This document shows, piece by piece, positions 1 to 10,302 of a stretch of 64,000 bases of DNA. Source of the stretch: Siphonodentalium dalli (taxonomy: Eukaryota > Mollusca > Scaphopoda > Gadilida > Siphonodentaliidae); NCBI GenBank assembly GCA_032622095.1, contig CP136068.1:1609607-1673606 (forward strand), given 5' to 3'. The notes under the pieces are model-generated. The model saw only the letters and a list, made by a program, of their open reading frames with translations. It had not been told where the DNA came from and did no database searches. A program made the translations under genes and the position numbers. Position 1 is the first letter of the stretch, and every line of letters starts with the position of its first letter.

Positions 1-540
1 TGTCTGTTCGTGCGCCGGTCAACATGGGGTGAATGGAATAAATAACAGGAATTTAGATGTAACTGATTACACCATACTTATGAGTGGTAAGTTATACATA
101 TTGTTCATATTTATCTTTGTAAAATGTATTTAATTCACCGCGTAAAGGAGTACTCGTTGAAACTATATAGCTTATACAATAAAGAGCGTTAGTTGTAAAT
201 CTACTTCTGCATAAATGAAGAGCGTTTACATATAAACCAACATATAATTCACGATTATTTATGTGATATTTATATTGAAGCCACCTGTCAACAGAGGCTC
301 GGTGTGTCACTTTGGAATTATAAAAAAACGCATACACGCCCTGTCCGAGGTCGCACCCTCCCTGTCACAGTGTCAGCGATATTTATAATTCAACAACAAT
401 GCTGGTTATATGAAGTTTTTGTAGCACAACATTATACAATCTTTGATTATTTTCCAGCCCAAATGACATATTTTGATGTAATTTAGTCTATTACCTCCTG
501 ATGTGTTGAAGTTCTGGAAATTACTTCAGCAAAATTAATG
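1..540. other. No gene recognised
   Basis: AT-rich sequence without a recognisable exon, RNA gene or repeat. Short open frames here show no family resemblance. Confidence 0.5.
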
Positions 541-693
541 TGTGATGTGTGAACAGATGTGTGGACAGGTGTGTGATGTGTGAACATATGTGTGGACATA
601 TGTGGACATATGTGTGTGATGTGTGAACATATGTGTGGACATGTGTGAACAGATGTGTGGATATATGTGTGATGTGTGAACAGATGTGTGAAC
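541..693. repeat. GTGTGA/GTGGACATAT-rich minisatellite
   Basis: Irregular tandem copies of GTGTGATGTGTGAACATATG-like units with alternating purine and pyrimidine. The - strand frame through it is an artefact of the repeat. Confidence 0.8.
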
Positions 694-1608
694 ACTTAGA
701 TATTTAGGTTAAAATTATTAAGTATATACATGAGTACGCATTCCTTATTTGCATAACTGGTACCCAGAATTCACCACTATCTGGTAACTGGTATTTAGAG
801 GGAGACACCTCCATTAGGGTAATTGTGTAATCGCATGTTTGATACCCATTTTCCGGCCAGCCATACGACATGGTTGAGCTCTATATACCCCACCCACCGG
901 TTGGGGCTCAGGTTGGTATACCCAAACTGCAAGAGCGACTTCAGTCCCATACGCTGGTCTGACAACTGCCATCATGTATATATATACCTAATTAAATATA
1001 ACAGTTTTATTTAAGAGCTTTGTGGATAATAATGTATTCTTATTTGATCTATAGTCATTTTAACCGAGCAAATAAAATGAGAGATTTACTCACATTATGT
1101 GTACGTGATTGCAATGGTCAGGCCAGCGTATGATGGAACTTAACTCTGATTTGCAGTTTGGTGCAGGATTGCTCTTTGTCACCTTAAAAACACTCAAGTG
1201 TCAGTTACAATGTCAATACTTAATAGAGATATCTTTATTACCTCCAAGTATAGGAGAGATCGATACACATGACATATAAATACAGTTGGATTAAAGTGGG
1301 CTCCCCTGGCCAGTGTGGTGGGCCGTTATGTACAACCATGGAGAGGTGTTGGAAACCACGAGAGTGAAGCATATCGATCGATCGTTGCATAACAGGAAAT
1401 AATGTTAGGTGTCCCCAAATGTATTATTGTTGCGCATATGTGATTAAGTACGTCAAAGAGTCCTATTTATTTAGGGACTATTTCTACACGCGGACAAACA
1501 ACGCACATTTACTCGATCATCGCACGCCTTATAGAAGCTGTTGTTAGTTTCCATGTCCCATTTATTGATTAAAGTATGTTTTATGGATGTTTTGGATCAA
1601 GTAATACA
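694..1608. other. No gene recognised
   Basis: No exon-like or RNA-like feature seen. A short frame at 823-1014 has no recognisable content. Confidence 0.5.
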
Positions 1609-1613
1609 TAAAA

Positions 1614-1755
1614 TCTACAACTCGTCCACAGTTTATAGCGAAATTTACCAAACTAGTCCAGTAAACTACGTCTTGGCCTCGCCACAGGCTCAGTCCAGAC
1701 CTAAATTACTAGACTCGTTTTGTAAATTTCGCTATTAACTGGGGACGAGTTGTTG
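1614..1755. repeat. Fold-back element with ACTCGT-bearing arms
   Basis: Left arm 1617-1655 (CAACTCGTCC, then TAGCGAAATTTAC) pairs imperfectly with right arm 1717-1752 (GTAAATTTCGCTA, then GGACGAGTTG). The centre contains GTCCAGTAA and TTGGCC. It resembles hairpins near 4.1, 15.1 and 57.5 kb. Confidence 0.7.
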
Positions 1756-1854
1756 ATTCTCTATTTATTATAAGCGCCCATATGAAGAGCTCTTTATTGT
1801 AACTGTGAACACCGATTATCCATATGCGTTACACACAACATGTACTACCGCTGA

Positions 1855-2140
1855 AGGGATCACTCTCACCAAAAAAAGTGCTGAAGGGTACACAGGTTTT
1901 GAAATCTCGTTCTAAATGACGTTTAGTTTTCGTATCTGTCATGATTTATGTTTAAGAATGATTCTTTGCGTTCCTATAATGAACATTAAAATGAACTGAT
2001 AACAAACTACTAATGGGCGTCAGACTTTCAGAAATTCAGTTTTAGTAACGGTGTTAATGCCGATCACAAACCCTGTGTACCCTTCAGCACTTTTTCAAAC
2101 CCTGCGTATCCTTCAGCACTTTTTTTGGTAAGAGTGACCC
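1855..2140. mobile_element. Fold-back/MITE-like element with about 45-bp inverted arms
   Basis: The left arm at about 1858-1903 (GTGCTGAAGGGTACACAGG) is the reverse complement of 2096-2139. The right arm is partly doubled: CCCTTCAGCAC occurs at 2076-2095 and again, one base different, at 2109-2119. The interior 1960-2060 (CTAATGGGCGTCAGACTTTC) has a diverged direct copy at 63305-63400, so this is a dispersed family. Confidence 0.65.
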
Positions 2141-2472
2141 ATTCATCGTTACTTCAAGATGCAATATTAACATATGCAACTATCAACTGCAGTGGTCGGA
2201 CCGGGAGTTCCTATTGATTTGATTTGGTTCTGGTATAACCTGGTTGTCCCTTCTGAATTGCTATGGTGCTGGTCGGAACAATGGTGCCGTTAAGACAACG
2301 TGCCGTTATACATGTATATTTATAATTAATTGTTTATTCTTACGCCATGTGTACATGGGTTTAAAGAATTACATATAAGAAAAACACAAATAATCAACAA
2401 GATCACAGTGTGGACATGACATGTATTCAAATGTATATAAATGATGGATGTGACAAATCGATATATATATAA
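2141..2472. other. No gene recognised
   Basis: Nothing exon-like or repetitive seen apart from short AT-rich tracts. Confidence 0.5.
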
Positions 2473-2974
2473 CTAGCCGATGAGCCCGACGTTGTCCGGG
2501 CTATTCAAAAACCAAATTTCAAGTCGATAGCTATTCAAAAACCAAATTTCAAGTCGATAGCTCCACCCGTTTCCGAGATCTGGTCTGCGCATGCGCGAAG
2601 CTGGTGTCGCACGGGCTCGGCGACCCGATAAAATTCGTATCCGGGGCAAGATACATCCACATACCAAATTTCAAGTCGATAGCTCCATCCGTTTCCGAGA
2701 TCTCGTCTGCGCATGCGCGAAGCTGGCGTCGCACGGGCTCGGCGACCCGATAAAATTCGTATCCGGGGCAAGATACATTCACATAGCAAATTTCAAGTCG
2801 ATAGCTCCACCCTTTTCCGAGATCTCGTCTGCGCATGCGCTGCACGGGCGTCGCACGGGGTTGCCAATACGACAACGACCGTGTCCGTGGGATTTTACCC
2901 CTAGATAGGAAGTTTGGTCTCGATCGGTGGAGAATCGTAGATTTGTATAAATGACAAACAGACAAACAGATAGA
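2473..2974 (-). mobile_element. Non-autonomous Helitron-like element with three internal 121-bp repeats
   Basis: On the - strand it starts TCTATCTG after an A and ends in CTAG before a T, as Helitrons do. A GC hairpin (AGCCCGGACAACGTCGGGCT) lies just inside the CTAG end. The body holds three tandem copies of a unit of about 121 bp (AAATTTCAAGTCGATAGC to GGGGCAAGATACAT). No Rep/helicase coding is present, so it is non-autonomous. A + strand fragment of the same body occurs near 14.4 kb. Confidence 0.8.
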
Positions 2975-3066
2975 TTGTATCAAAATATGATCGTACGTGA
3001 CACGTAATGGAGCAACCACCAAGTTGATCATTAAATTCAATATTACAATAATTATAGGATGTTCCG

Positions 3067-3596
3067 TACAGGGTACTACATGTGCTACACCACTCAGAGA
3101 AATGTCTGTGTCGTCACACAAATACCATGTTAGAACTTGGATTGATATATTCGTTATCGTATATAGTCACCAATAGCCGGGTTACGACGGTAGTAGCAGA
3201 CATTGTCCATCCGGTGAACTATTCAAACCCAGCATTAAAATCATGGTTATGATCAGTCCAAACATATAAGTAAAGTTCGAACATAAGATCATAATAGCTG
3301 AGAACCTGGTGTAAATTGAACTGTGGTGGGGCCTCAAGCATATCTACCCCTGCACGTCAGAACAAAATTATGCCATAGCTTGAGGATGGAAGTGAACCAT
3401 CATCCCACAGCGAAATCAACCAGGCCTGTTGTGTTTGAATAGTTCACTAGATGGGCAATGTCAGGTACTACGGTAGTAACCTGGCTATTGGTGACTATAT
3501 ACGATTACGAATATATCAATTCAAGTTCTAACATGGTATTTTAGTGTGATGACACAGACATTTCTCCGAGTGGTGTAGCACATGTAGTACCCTGTA
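3067..3596. mobile_element. MITE-like element with about 170-bp terminal inverted repeats
   Basis: The left arm (TACAGGGTACTACATG, 3067 on) matches the reverse complement of the right arm ending CATGTAGTACCCTGTA at 3596. The match continues with few differences to about 3236 and 3428. The interior of about 190 bp has no coding. The long arms and 530-bp size fit a fold-back DNA transposon derivative; the superfamily is not determined. Confidence 0.82.
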
Positions 3597-4095
3597 TGTA
3601 TATATACATATATATATCACAGCAGAAGTTTCCTTAGAATTAAATTATTATTGGTTGACGATTGCTTCTATATATGGCTGACTGCAGCAAATTAGAAGCA
3701 AAAAACAATTATGAATAGGTGCGTGCTTCTCGTGCAGTATCATTTGGAGTCGCGCCAACAAAATGTCCAAGCGTCTTTACATTGATTCAGGTGGTATACT
3801 ATAGTATACTATTCCGAAAAGCCGGACATGACACCTGACAATGAAAAATGATTCATTAAAGTTAAATTATTGTCCAACTTTTGGACTGACAAAAATAGAC
3901 ACAAAAACATAGAGACAAATTGTGGGACTCTATTTTCTGTCGCTATCACCAGACCGCGCAATACTGTCGTATACGATTGTGGATCGTTTCAGCCAACGCT
4001 GTAAATATTATGCATTTTGCAACTTCTTCCAAGGGTATTGATTTGTTAAAAAGGAAAAAAGCTATAGTTTTTTTTTGGACAAGATTAAGCTCGTT
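3597..4095. other. No gene recognised
   Basis: AT-rich sequence. The short open frame at 3920-4192 overlaps a palindrome and has no family resemblance. Confidence 0.5.
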
Positions 4096-4180
4096 AAGTT
4101 GGCACATAAGATTTTATAAAACTCGTCTACGACTCGTTGTAAATAAAATTGATCAAACTCGTTTCATAAAATCTTATATC
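4096..4180. repeat. Palindrome with ACTCGT-bearing arms
   Basis: ATAAGATTTTATAAAACTCG at 4106 pairs, with one mismatch in the first 16 bp, with TTTCATAAAATCTTAT ending near 4177. Same style as the hairpins at 1.6 and 15.1 kb. Confidence 0.65.
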
Positions 4181-4222
4181 CAATTAACATAACTCGTTGC
4201 AGATCCTCTATATCCACCAATT

Positions 4223-5048
4223 GACACATTTTTACAGTTTCCATATGCACACCAAACTAACGTTCTTTCTGAGTAATTGAATAGTGCGTCTACAAGTACG
4301 CTATTTATATTTATTGTCACATTTTTACAGTTACCATATGCACACCAAACTAACGTTCTTTCTGAGTAATTGAATAGTGCGTCTACAAGTACGCTATTTA
4401 TATTTATCTTCTACTATATATTTTGGGACTTCTGTTTGTTTGTTAGCAATGGCCTGGAAAACTGCCGGACAGATTTCGACGAAATTTGATACCTAGGGAT
4501 ACTTTTGTCCGGGGAGTGTTTTGGACGGGTCAAATCGTGACCTCGACCACTCCTTCAACTGCTACCGCAATGGAGATTGATGGTTTAATCGCGTGATAAT
4601 TAATGAGTGTTTGTATATGATGCGTCGCTATTAAAGAGCGTTTATCTACTTGAGTGAAAATACGGCATTGACCGTCTCGGAAACTGGGGATATCGAGACG
4701 AAATTTCGTACTTAGGGTTCCAATGGACGGGGGAGATTTTCGTCGGGTCAGTTTGTCCGCCCGAGGTGACATTGACCTTGAAACGGGTAACCGAAACTGA
4801 CCTTGGGCGATATCTCGGTCGTCAGCGGTGACATCGACGTGAAATTTGTTTCAAACCAGCTTTTTGAAAATTAGTATCTGAAGTCCGGACGAAAGCAGAG
4901 GGGAACAGCCCGGACGAAGTCGGGCCCACCAGCTAGTATTTGTACAGTTTCGATATGCACACCAAACTAACGTTCTTTACCAAACTAATGTTCTTTCTGG
5001 GTAATTGTATATTGCGTCTAGGAGTACGCTATTTATATTTATTGTCAC
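4223..5048. repeat. 93-bp tandem repeat split by a Helitron-like insertion
   Basis: Units with CATATGCACACCAAACTAAC and GTACGCTATTTATATTTAT occur at about 4223-4316, 4317-4406 and 4937-5048. The third unit is separated from the second by the element at 4407-4936 and contains a small internal duplication (CCAAACTAA.GTTCTTT). Confidence 0.85.
4407..4936 (+). mobile_element. Non-autonomous Helitron-like element
   Basis: Begins TCTTCTACTATATATTTTGG after A4406 and ends in CTAG (4933-4936) before a T. The subterminal hairpin CCCGGACGAAGTCGGG lies about 12 bp before the end. The body carries the family's 'gccgga..gatttcgacgaaat' segments. It sits inside a 93-bp tandem repeat, which shows a clean insertion between A and T without target duplication, as expected for Helitrons. 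Confidence 0.85.
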
Positions 5049-5364
5049 ATTTCGATTCTACAAAGGCGACAAACGAGAACACATCCTACGGGATTACATT
5101 TAATTGGAAATCGCATCGTAATTTACATCTCCTCAAATCTCGATGGAACATTCGTTCCGGAAAGGATTATATCCATAAACTAACGATTATTTCGGGCGTG
5201 GTGCGCTCACATAATCGGCTCATAGACGCGTAACTGATGGTTACCCAGGCGGGCAACGAATATCGGAATACCGCGGGGTAAATATAAGATTTATATCGAT
5301 CGATGAGACCGATTATGTCGCCAGAGTTTTATAAATTGGATTTTTTTTCGTACTGATGATGAAT
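5049..5364. other. No gene recognised
   Basis: A 97-codon open frame ends at 5233 but starts within the tandem repeat and shows no family resemblance. Confidence 0.45.
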
Positions 5365-5365
5365 C

Positions 5366-5490
5366 CCGCACCGGAACAACGCTGTGCAGTGTGTAGTGTT
5401 CGATTTGACACCGGAACAACGCTGTGCAGTGTATAGTGTTCGTTTTGACACCGGTACAACGACGTGCATTGTCTATTGTTCGATTAGATC
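5366..5490. repeat. 46-bp tandem repeat, about 2.7 copies
   Basis: Units of the type ACACCGGAACAACGCTGTGC followed by AGTGT.TAGTGTTCG repeat at about 5368, 5410 and 5450, the last one diverged. Confidence 0.8.
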
Positions 5491-5604
5491 GGATTTACAT
5501 CTTCGTGACGTACATGTTGTTTACGTCACGCGTATGTTGGTGCTCGTTCACACAATCGTGTCAATACATACTGTAATATTAAATGACCCGGGAATGTGTG
5601 TTGG

Positions 5605-6053
5605 TTCAGAAATGTGTAGACCTTGTCATGAATCTCTACTCTGGCTAATGCCAGTAGAGTAGAAATTCCACCCAGTACAAAACCTGGGAACGTTTTGAAG
5701 TTTCGACAGGGAACCTTATAAAGTCACGATTTAAGTGACTTTTTGAGCGATTTTGCTTCGCGTCGCTTACAAATATGGAATTTCTCTTGAGTAATTAATT
5801 CAATGTTTATTGCGATATCGGCTCACAAAAGTCACTATCAAGCATGCAATCAATGATTTCGAGTCGCTACTTTCACCTACAGCGAAGTACATTATTGATG
5901 AACAGATAATAACTATAAGAAATATATTCCCCGCGTTATGTTTTCGACTTTATAAGGTTCCCTGTCAAAACTGTACTGGGTGGAATATCATCTCTACGGG
6001 CGTTAGCCAGAGTAGAGATTCATGGCATAATCTACACATTTCCGAATCAACTC
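5605..6053. mobile_element. Fold-back/MITE-like element with about 110-130-bp inverted arms
   Basis: GAAATGTGTAGA..TGAATCTCTACTCTGGCTAA (5610 on) through CAGGGAACCTTATAAAGTC (near 5725) is mirrored in reverse complement by 5944-6050. The interior of about 210 bp is non-coding. Arms are about 85-90% similar by eye. Confidence 0.8.
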
Positions 6054-8370
6054 CGCAGATCTAACTTTGTCTTTGGCTTAACATCATACAATTGCGCGTT
6101 ATTGCGTTAAGTTATCGTAGTTTATTTCAAGAATTAATATTACATTTTTATTTTAAAACCCTCAATTTAACGGAATAGCGGACATCAATAAAAAACGTAA
6201 TATCCGACAAAACTGATTCCAAATCGGTCACTTAAGGGTGGGTGGGGGAAATATATACAGGATAGTTGAAGGAATAAAGCTTCGGGCTATTCGACCAACA
6301 CATGATTAGCCCTCAACCCCTACCCCCACTTCGCGAGTGGGCTGACACGTGGGAAGAAGTCATTCCAGTAAACAAACGTCAGTCCCATGCACGTTTGACC
6401 CAAGGTCACACCAAGGGGACAAACGTCATTAACTGCGCGTCCAAATAGCTAACGATTACAAAAAATATGTAGCTTCTTACAAAGTCGTCCCTTCTGGTTT
6501 GAAAGTGCACTTTGTTAACGTGTTAACGTGTTAACGTATATGGTGGAAAAGGTAAGTTAAACATTTCGACTGACACGAAATATAATAATCATGACCACGT
6601 GACCTCAGTCGGGAGTCCTGTCAATACCAATTAGTATATTGTATGGCTATCGTAAAGTCAACTAACTTGTATGTACACCGCTCAGCGGGATGGACATACA
6701 CGGCGTAAAAGCAGCGATTTTTCTATTATTAAAGTGGGATAATTTGCACCTCGTATGAATGCTTCAAAGGGGTGATAGACAACACTTTCCCTTTTGTATA
6801 TCGCTTTTCAAATTTAATTGACAATATAATAAGGTGTGTAATTTTGTTATTCGGCTACTCCAAATTAACCAATATCTTAAAGGAGAAGAATTAATAGTCA
6901 TTTCAAATTATTTAGCCATGTCCACAACAGTGTGGAATTATAGTGACAAATAGTATCGGAATGCTATGCTGTGTTTATTGATACGGGAACCAAAACAGGA
7001 TTTTACATTGAGGTTTTTTTTTCGTAAACTTTGTATTCCATATTAATTTGGGACAGAGGTAAGTACATATATACATGACATACCTAGATAAAACTATGCA
7101 CATAGCGGTGCCAAATGAGTATTCGTTTGTTTGGATGTGTCTATTCGAAAAGATTATACAGGGTTCGAAATATATTGTTACTCATTATCTCATACGTCAA
7201 ATGATTCATAGAAATTCCTCCCCTATAAAATGTTCCTTGGTTAAAATATGTCTAAATTAATAGATGCCATAGTTTCAGTAAGTAACAATAAAATCATTCT
7301 TTCTTATGCGTATGATGCAATACAAAGCGTTGGTCACATTACTGTGTAAAACATCGGTGATGGTTAATGTTTTAATACATATTCCGTAAATAAGTAGTTC
7401 TGTGGCATTGTTGTGTGGTCGGCTTTGGTGCTGATAACACGTTGAGTCATTAGGGAATTTAACATAGTTTTATTTTACGTAAACCAAAATTCCAACTGGA
7501 TTAAAGATCAATTTGGTGACACAGTCAGCATAAACAAAATAGTTCAAGCGCATAGATTCTGGAATACTAACATCAAGCTTCTCGAATACTATAGATCATG
7601 GTTGTATATATAATGTAACATACATCGGGTTCTCACATGTAGCTACACAATACACTATAAACTGATTCTGGTACACAAATAACGTTGATGCTCAAACGAA
7701 TATTCTCGGTATCGAATTTTGAAAATGACTTGAATATTTAAATTATATAGTGATAAAATATGTTCATTTTTGAAAAATGACAGAATATTTACATTATATA
7801 GTGATAAAATATGTGCATAATTGCATTTGAATAGTTATCAATTGTCAAGTTTATTTAGTATTATACCAGTTATAGAAAACACTGAATAGACAGAAATTCC
7901 CGAAACGATCAGATTTATGTTTGACGACAATTTAGATATATTAGAATGCCAAAATGCTTAATACTAAATCTATATTAGAACAGCACATCATTTCTGTATA
8001 AATCGGTCTATGTTTATCTCAGAAAACGACAACACGAGATCACAAATCTTAAATTGAAATTTGAACATCATAAGTCCCTTTAACACGTGTTATTAAAATG
8101 GTCGTCATTCATTTATCAAATGCTATTATTCATGTACACAAATCCACCCTTATACCTACATACATACATCTATATCTGAAATATATCTCAAATGAATTGA
8201 GACACGAGTTATTTCTTGAACAAATCTAACCGTATCGGGTATTATAACGTATTGGTTTGGTGACATTGAAGTCTTCTAAGTTGTCAGAAATCCATCAATT
8301 ATTCAGTTACTATAATGAGCTACGACACGATATGTGTTGTACGTCAAATATAACTATGGCACTATAATGG
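6054..8370. other. Long stretch with no gene recognised
   Basis: No exon-like block with convincing splice sites and family resemblance was seen. Donor-like sites (6549, 7062) have no coding sequence before them that I recognise. A 59-bp unit (AATATTTA.ATTATATAGTGATAAAATATGT) is doubled at about 7730-7815. Upstream receptor exons shorter than I can recognise by eye could be hidden here. Confidence 0.45.
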
Positions 8371-8371
8371 C

Positions 8372-8477
8372 AACTGATACCTGATTACCCCTACACTAAT
8401 GTCCTACATGAGACCAAGTCAGCCAACTGATACCTGATTACCCCTACACTAATGTCCTACATGAGACCAAGTCAGCC
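8372..8477. repeat. Perfect 53-bp tandem duplication
   Basis: AACTGATACCTGATTACCCC to ACCAAGTCAGCC occurs twice head to tail without differences, so it is recent. Confidence 0.9.
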
Positions 8478-8688
8478 TTGTGCTAAAGGCATTCAATGCC
8501 AATAACATTATTGGTTATTATGACGCCTGTGTCATCTTGATCTAAATTGTTTGTTCAAATTTGTCAGTAGAGGTTAGTGATGTTGCGCAAACTTGCGCGA
8601 ACGCATAGTTGTGTATATGAATGACCATCGTAGGCTCGGCAGGTAGAGTATGTAACAAAACTTAGGCCTCCAGCGATGGTGATATGCA

Positions 8689-9187
8689 TTAAACACGGAC
8701 ATAGGAAGGGGGTCAATTGCAGCTGATGGGGTCATTGTCACAAGGCATCGTTCACATTCGTAGCCAGCTATTTAAATCGATCACAAATGTAGCCAGCTTT
8801 TCATATTCATGCGAACCACCTCAATGAACAATATTAGGTTAATCTCATTTTTCTGCGTTGGTGGATGAAAAACAACTTGACTTTTAATTTGTGATAACCG
8901 GAGGTTACCGATCAATTACGTTAGAATGCTCGAATTATATTCCAATATAAATTGATAAACGAAGTCAGTTTTGGAGCATGACATCAACATTTTAGTCACG
9001 AACGTTATGACGTCAGATATCGCGCCATATAAAGCATGCAATTAGAAAGCTGGCTACGAATGTGATCGCCAGTGAAAAGCTGGCTACAGTTTGATCGATT
9101 TAAAAAATGTGACCGAAGCCTTGTGACAATGACCCCATCGGCTCAACTGCACCCCCATTGAACCAGATCAACTTCCATGTTCGTTAA
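8689..9187. mobile_element. MITE-like element flanked by TTAA
   Basis: TTAA at 8689 and 9184. Inverted arms include GATGGGGTCATTGTCACAAGGC (at about 8727) and its reverse complement GCCTTGTGACAATGACCCC (at about 9118), and inner arms carry GTAGCCAGCT/AGCTGGCTAC twice. TTAA targets suggest a piggyBac or Kolobok derivative; no coding remains. Confidence 0.7.
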
Positions 9188-9688
9188 ATACATTTTGCAT
9201 CCCCAACATCCCATTCGTCTAAACAGCATACTCCCCCCATAATTAAATATGCATAAAATACCAGCTCTTTGGCTTTGGGGTAAAATATGTTAATCGAGTC
9301 GCGGAATCCACCCATCAAATCTCAGAGCGATCAGACATCGATTTTTGAAATCTGTTATTTCTCGAGATATATAATTATTGTTGGCCTGGTAAAAACTCGT
9401 CAAGGCGACGGTCTCGGACCAAATTGCGGATGAAGACGGACAACTCTATAATAAAGTGGCGTTGGTGTTAATATATTTGAAAATCCGGCCATATTTCGTT
9501 GAACAAAATGTTGATAAATAACACGTTTTGCAGCGTTTTGGGCAATTTTATACTATAGTTGACTGTGGTTAGCATTATTTTTCGGCAATTAACTGAAGCA
9601 GCATTTCAAACAATGTTGCTGTTGGAATCTGATGATATGGAGACCATCGCATGGGATTGTGTACCTTTAATAGTTGGAAAATGAAACA
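9188..9688. other. No gene recognised
   Basis: No recognisable feature. Confidence 0.45.
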
Positions 9689-9997
9689 ATAAGAACAATG
9701 TTTGTTGTTTGTTAGGGTTTATCGTGGTTCTAGCCGCTAGGCCACACACGACGTTGTCAATTATACGGGTTGAGGAAAGACCACGCAGAGGCTTAATTTC
9801 ACCGGTAAATCGTTCCAATGCGTGTAGAACCACCGACCCCCGGAAAGCAACTGACAAACTTGCCCAGATACACGATTCCGGTCACTCTCCCTATGACGGG
9901 GTTCGAACCAGCTTCATCAGCGCTGGACTGCCTGTGACGGCGTAAATTACCTGGCACTCTACCGACTGGACCACCGGGGGCCCCATAAGAACAATGT
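9689..9997 (-). mobile_element. tRNA-derived SINE with 13-bp target duplications
   Basis: The element body is 9702-9984 on the - strand. The head at the 9984 side has an A-box-like TGGTCCAGTCGGTAGAGTG and a B-box GGTTCGAACCCCGTC. A unique middle follows, then a CAACAAACA tail. Identical 13-bp copies of ATAAGAACAATGT lie at 9689-9701 and 9985-9997, the mark of LINE-mediated insertion. The two boxes are polymerase III promoter elements. It is not a functional tRNA: no acceptor stem pairing was seen. Confidence 0.9.
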
Positions 9998-10162
9998 AAA
10001 GCTATATGTGGTGTGACATGTGAAAACTAATGATGTCACAGACATTCAATATTCCGAACGTTCTTACCAAAGTTGGGGGCCAGACACTGCTTATAGCAGC
10101 CACCCCACCCCTCCACCCACTAAACCTATATCATGTATCTGGATGTTCCTCTTCAATTTCAG

Positions 10163-10302
10163 CCGACACATGACGTAACATTCATGATAGAGGTGCGGGG
10201 CGTGTCACTTGGTGTGTTCGTGACGTCACTGGTTCTTGCGGTCGTCGGAATCATGGTCTGCATGACGTATCTCATTTTCAATCACATTAATAGAAGTAAA
10301 AG
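10163..10302 (+). CDS. Exon 1 seen: pre-TM1 linker and TM1
   Basis: The acceptor CTTCAATTTCAG precedes 10163 and the donor AG|GTAATT follows 10302. The exon has 46 codons plus two bases of a split Arg codon. It reads a short linker (PTHDVTFMIEVRG), then a roughly 26-residue hydrophobic TM1 (VSLGVFV to TYLIF), then the basic start of intracellular loop 1 (NHINRSK). The linker and VSL-start of TM1 match the GABA-B family. It must have an upstream exon, because it opens with an acceptor rather than a start codon. Confidence 0.88.

Noticed and set aside
6541-7070. Upstream receptor exons ending at GTAAGT-like donors (6549 and 7062)
   Set aside because: The sequence before each donor does not read as a Venus-flytrap domain in any phase, and the acceptors are weak.
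9709-9945. A 78-residue protein or a tRNA gene near 9.8 kb
   Set aside because: The target duplications and box A/box B layout identify a SINE. The frame is incidental and tRNA folding is not evident.
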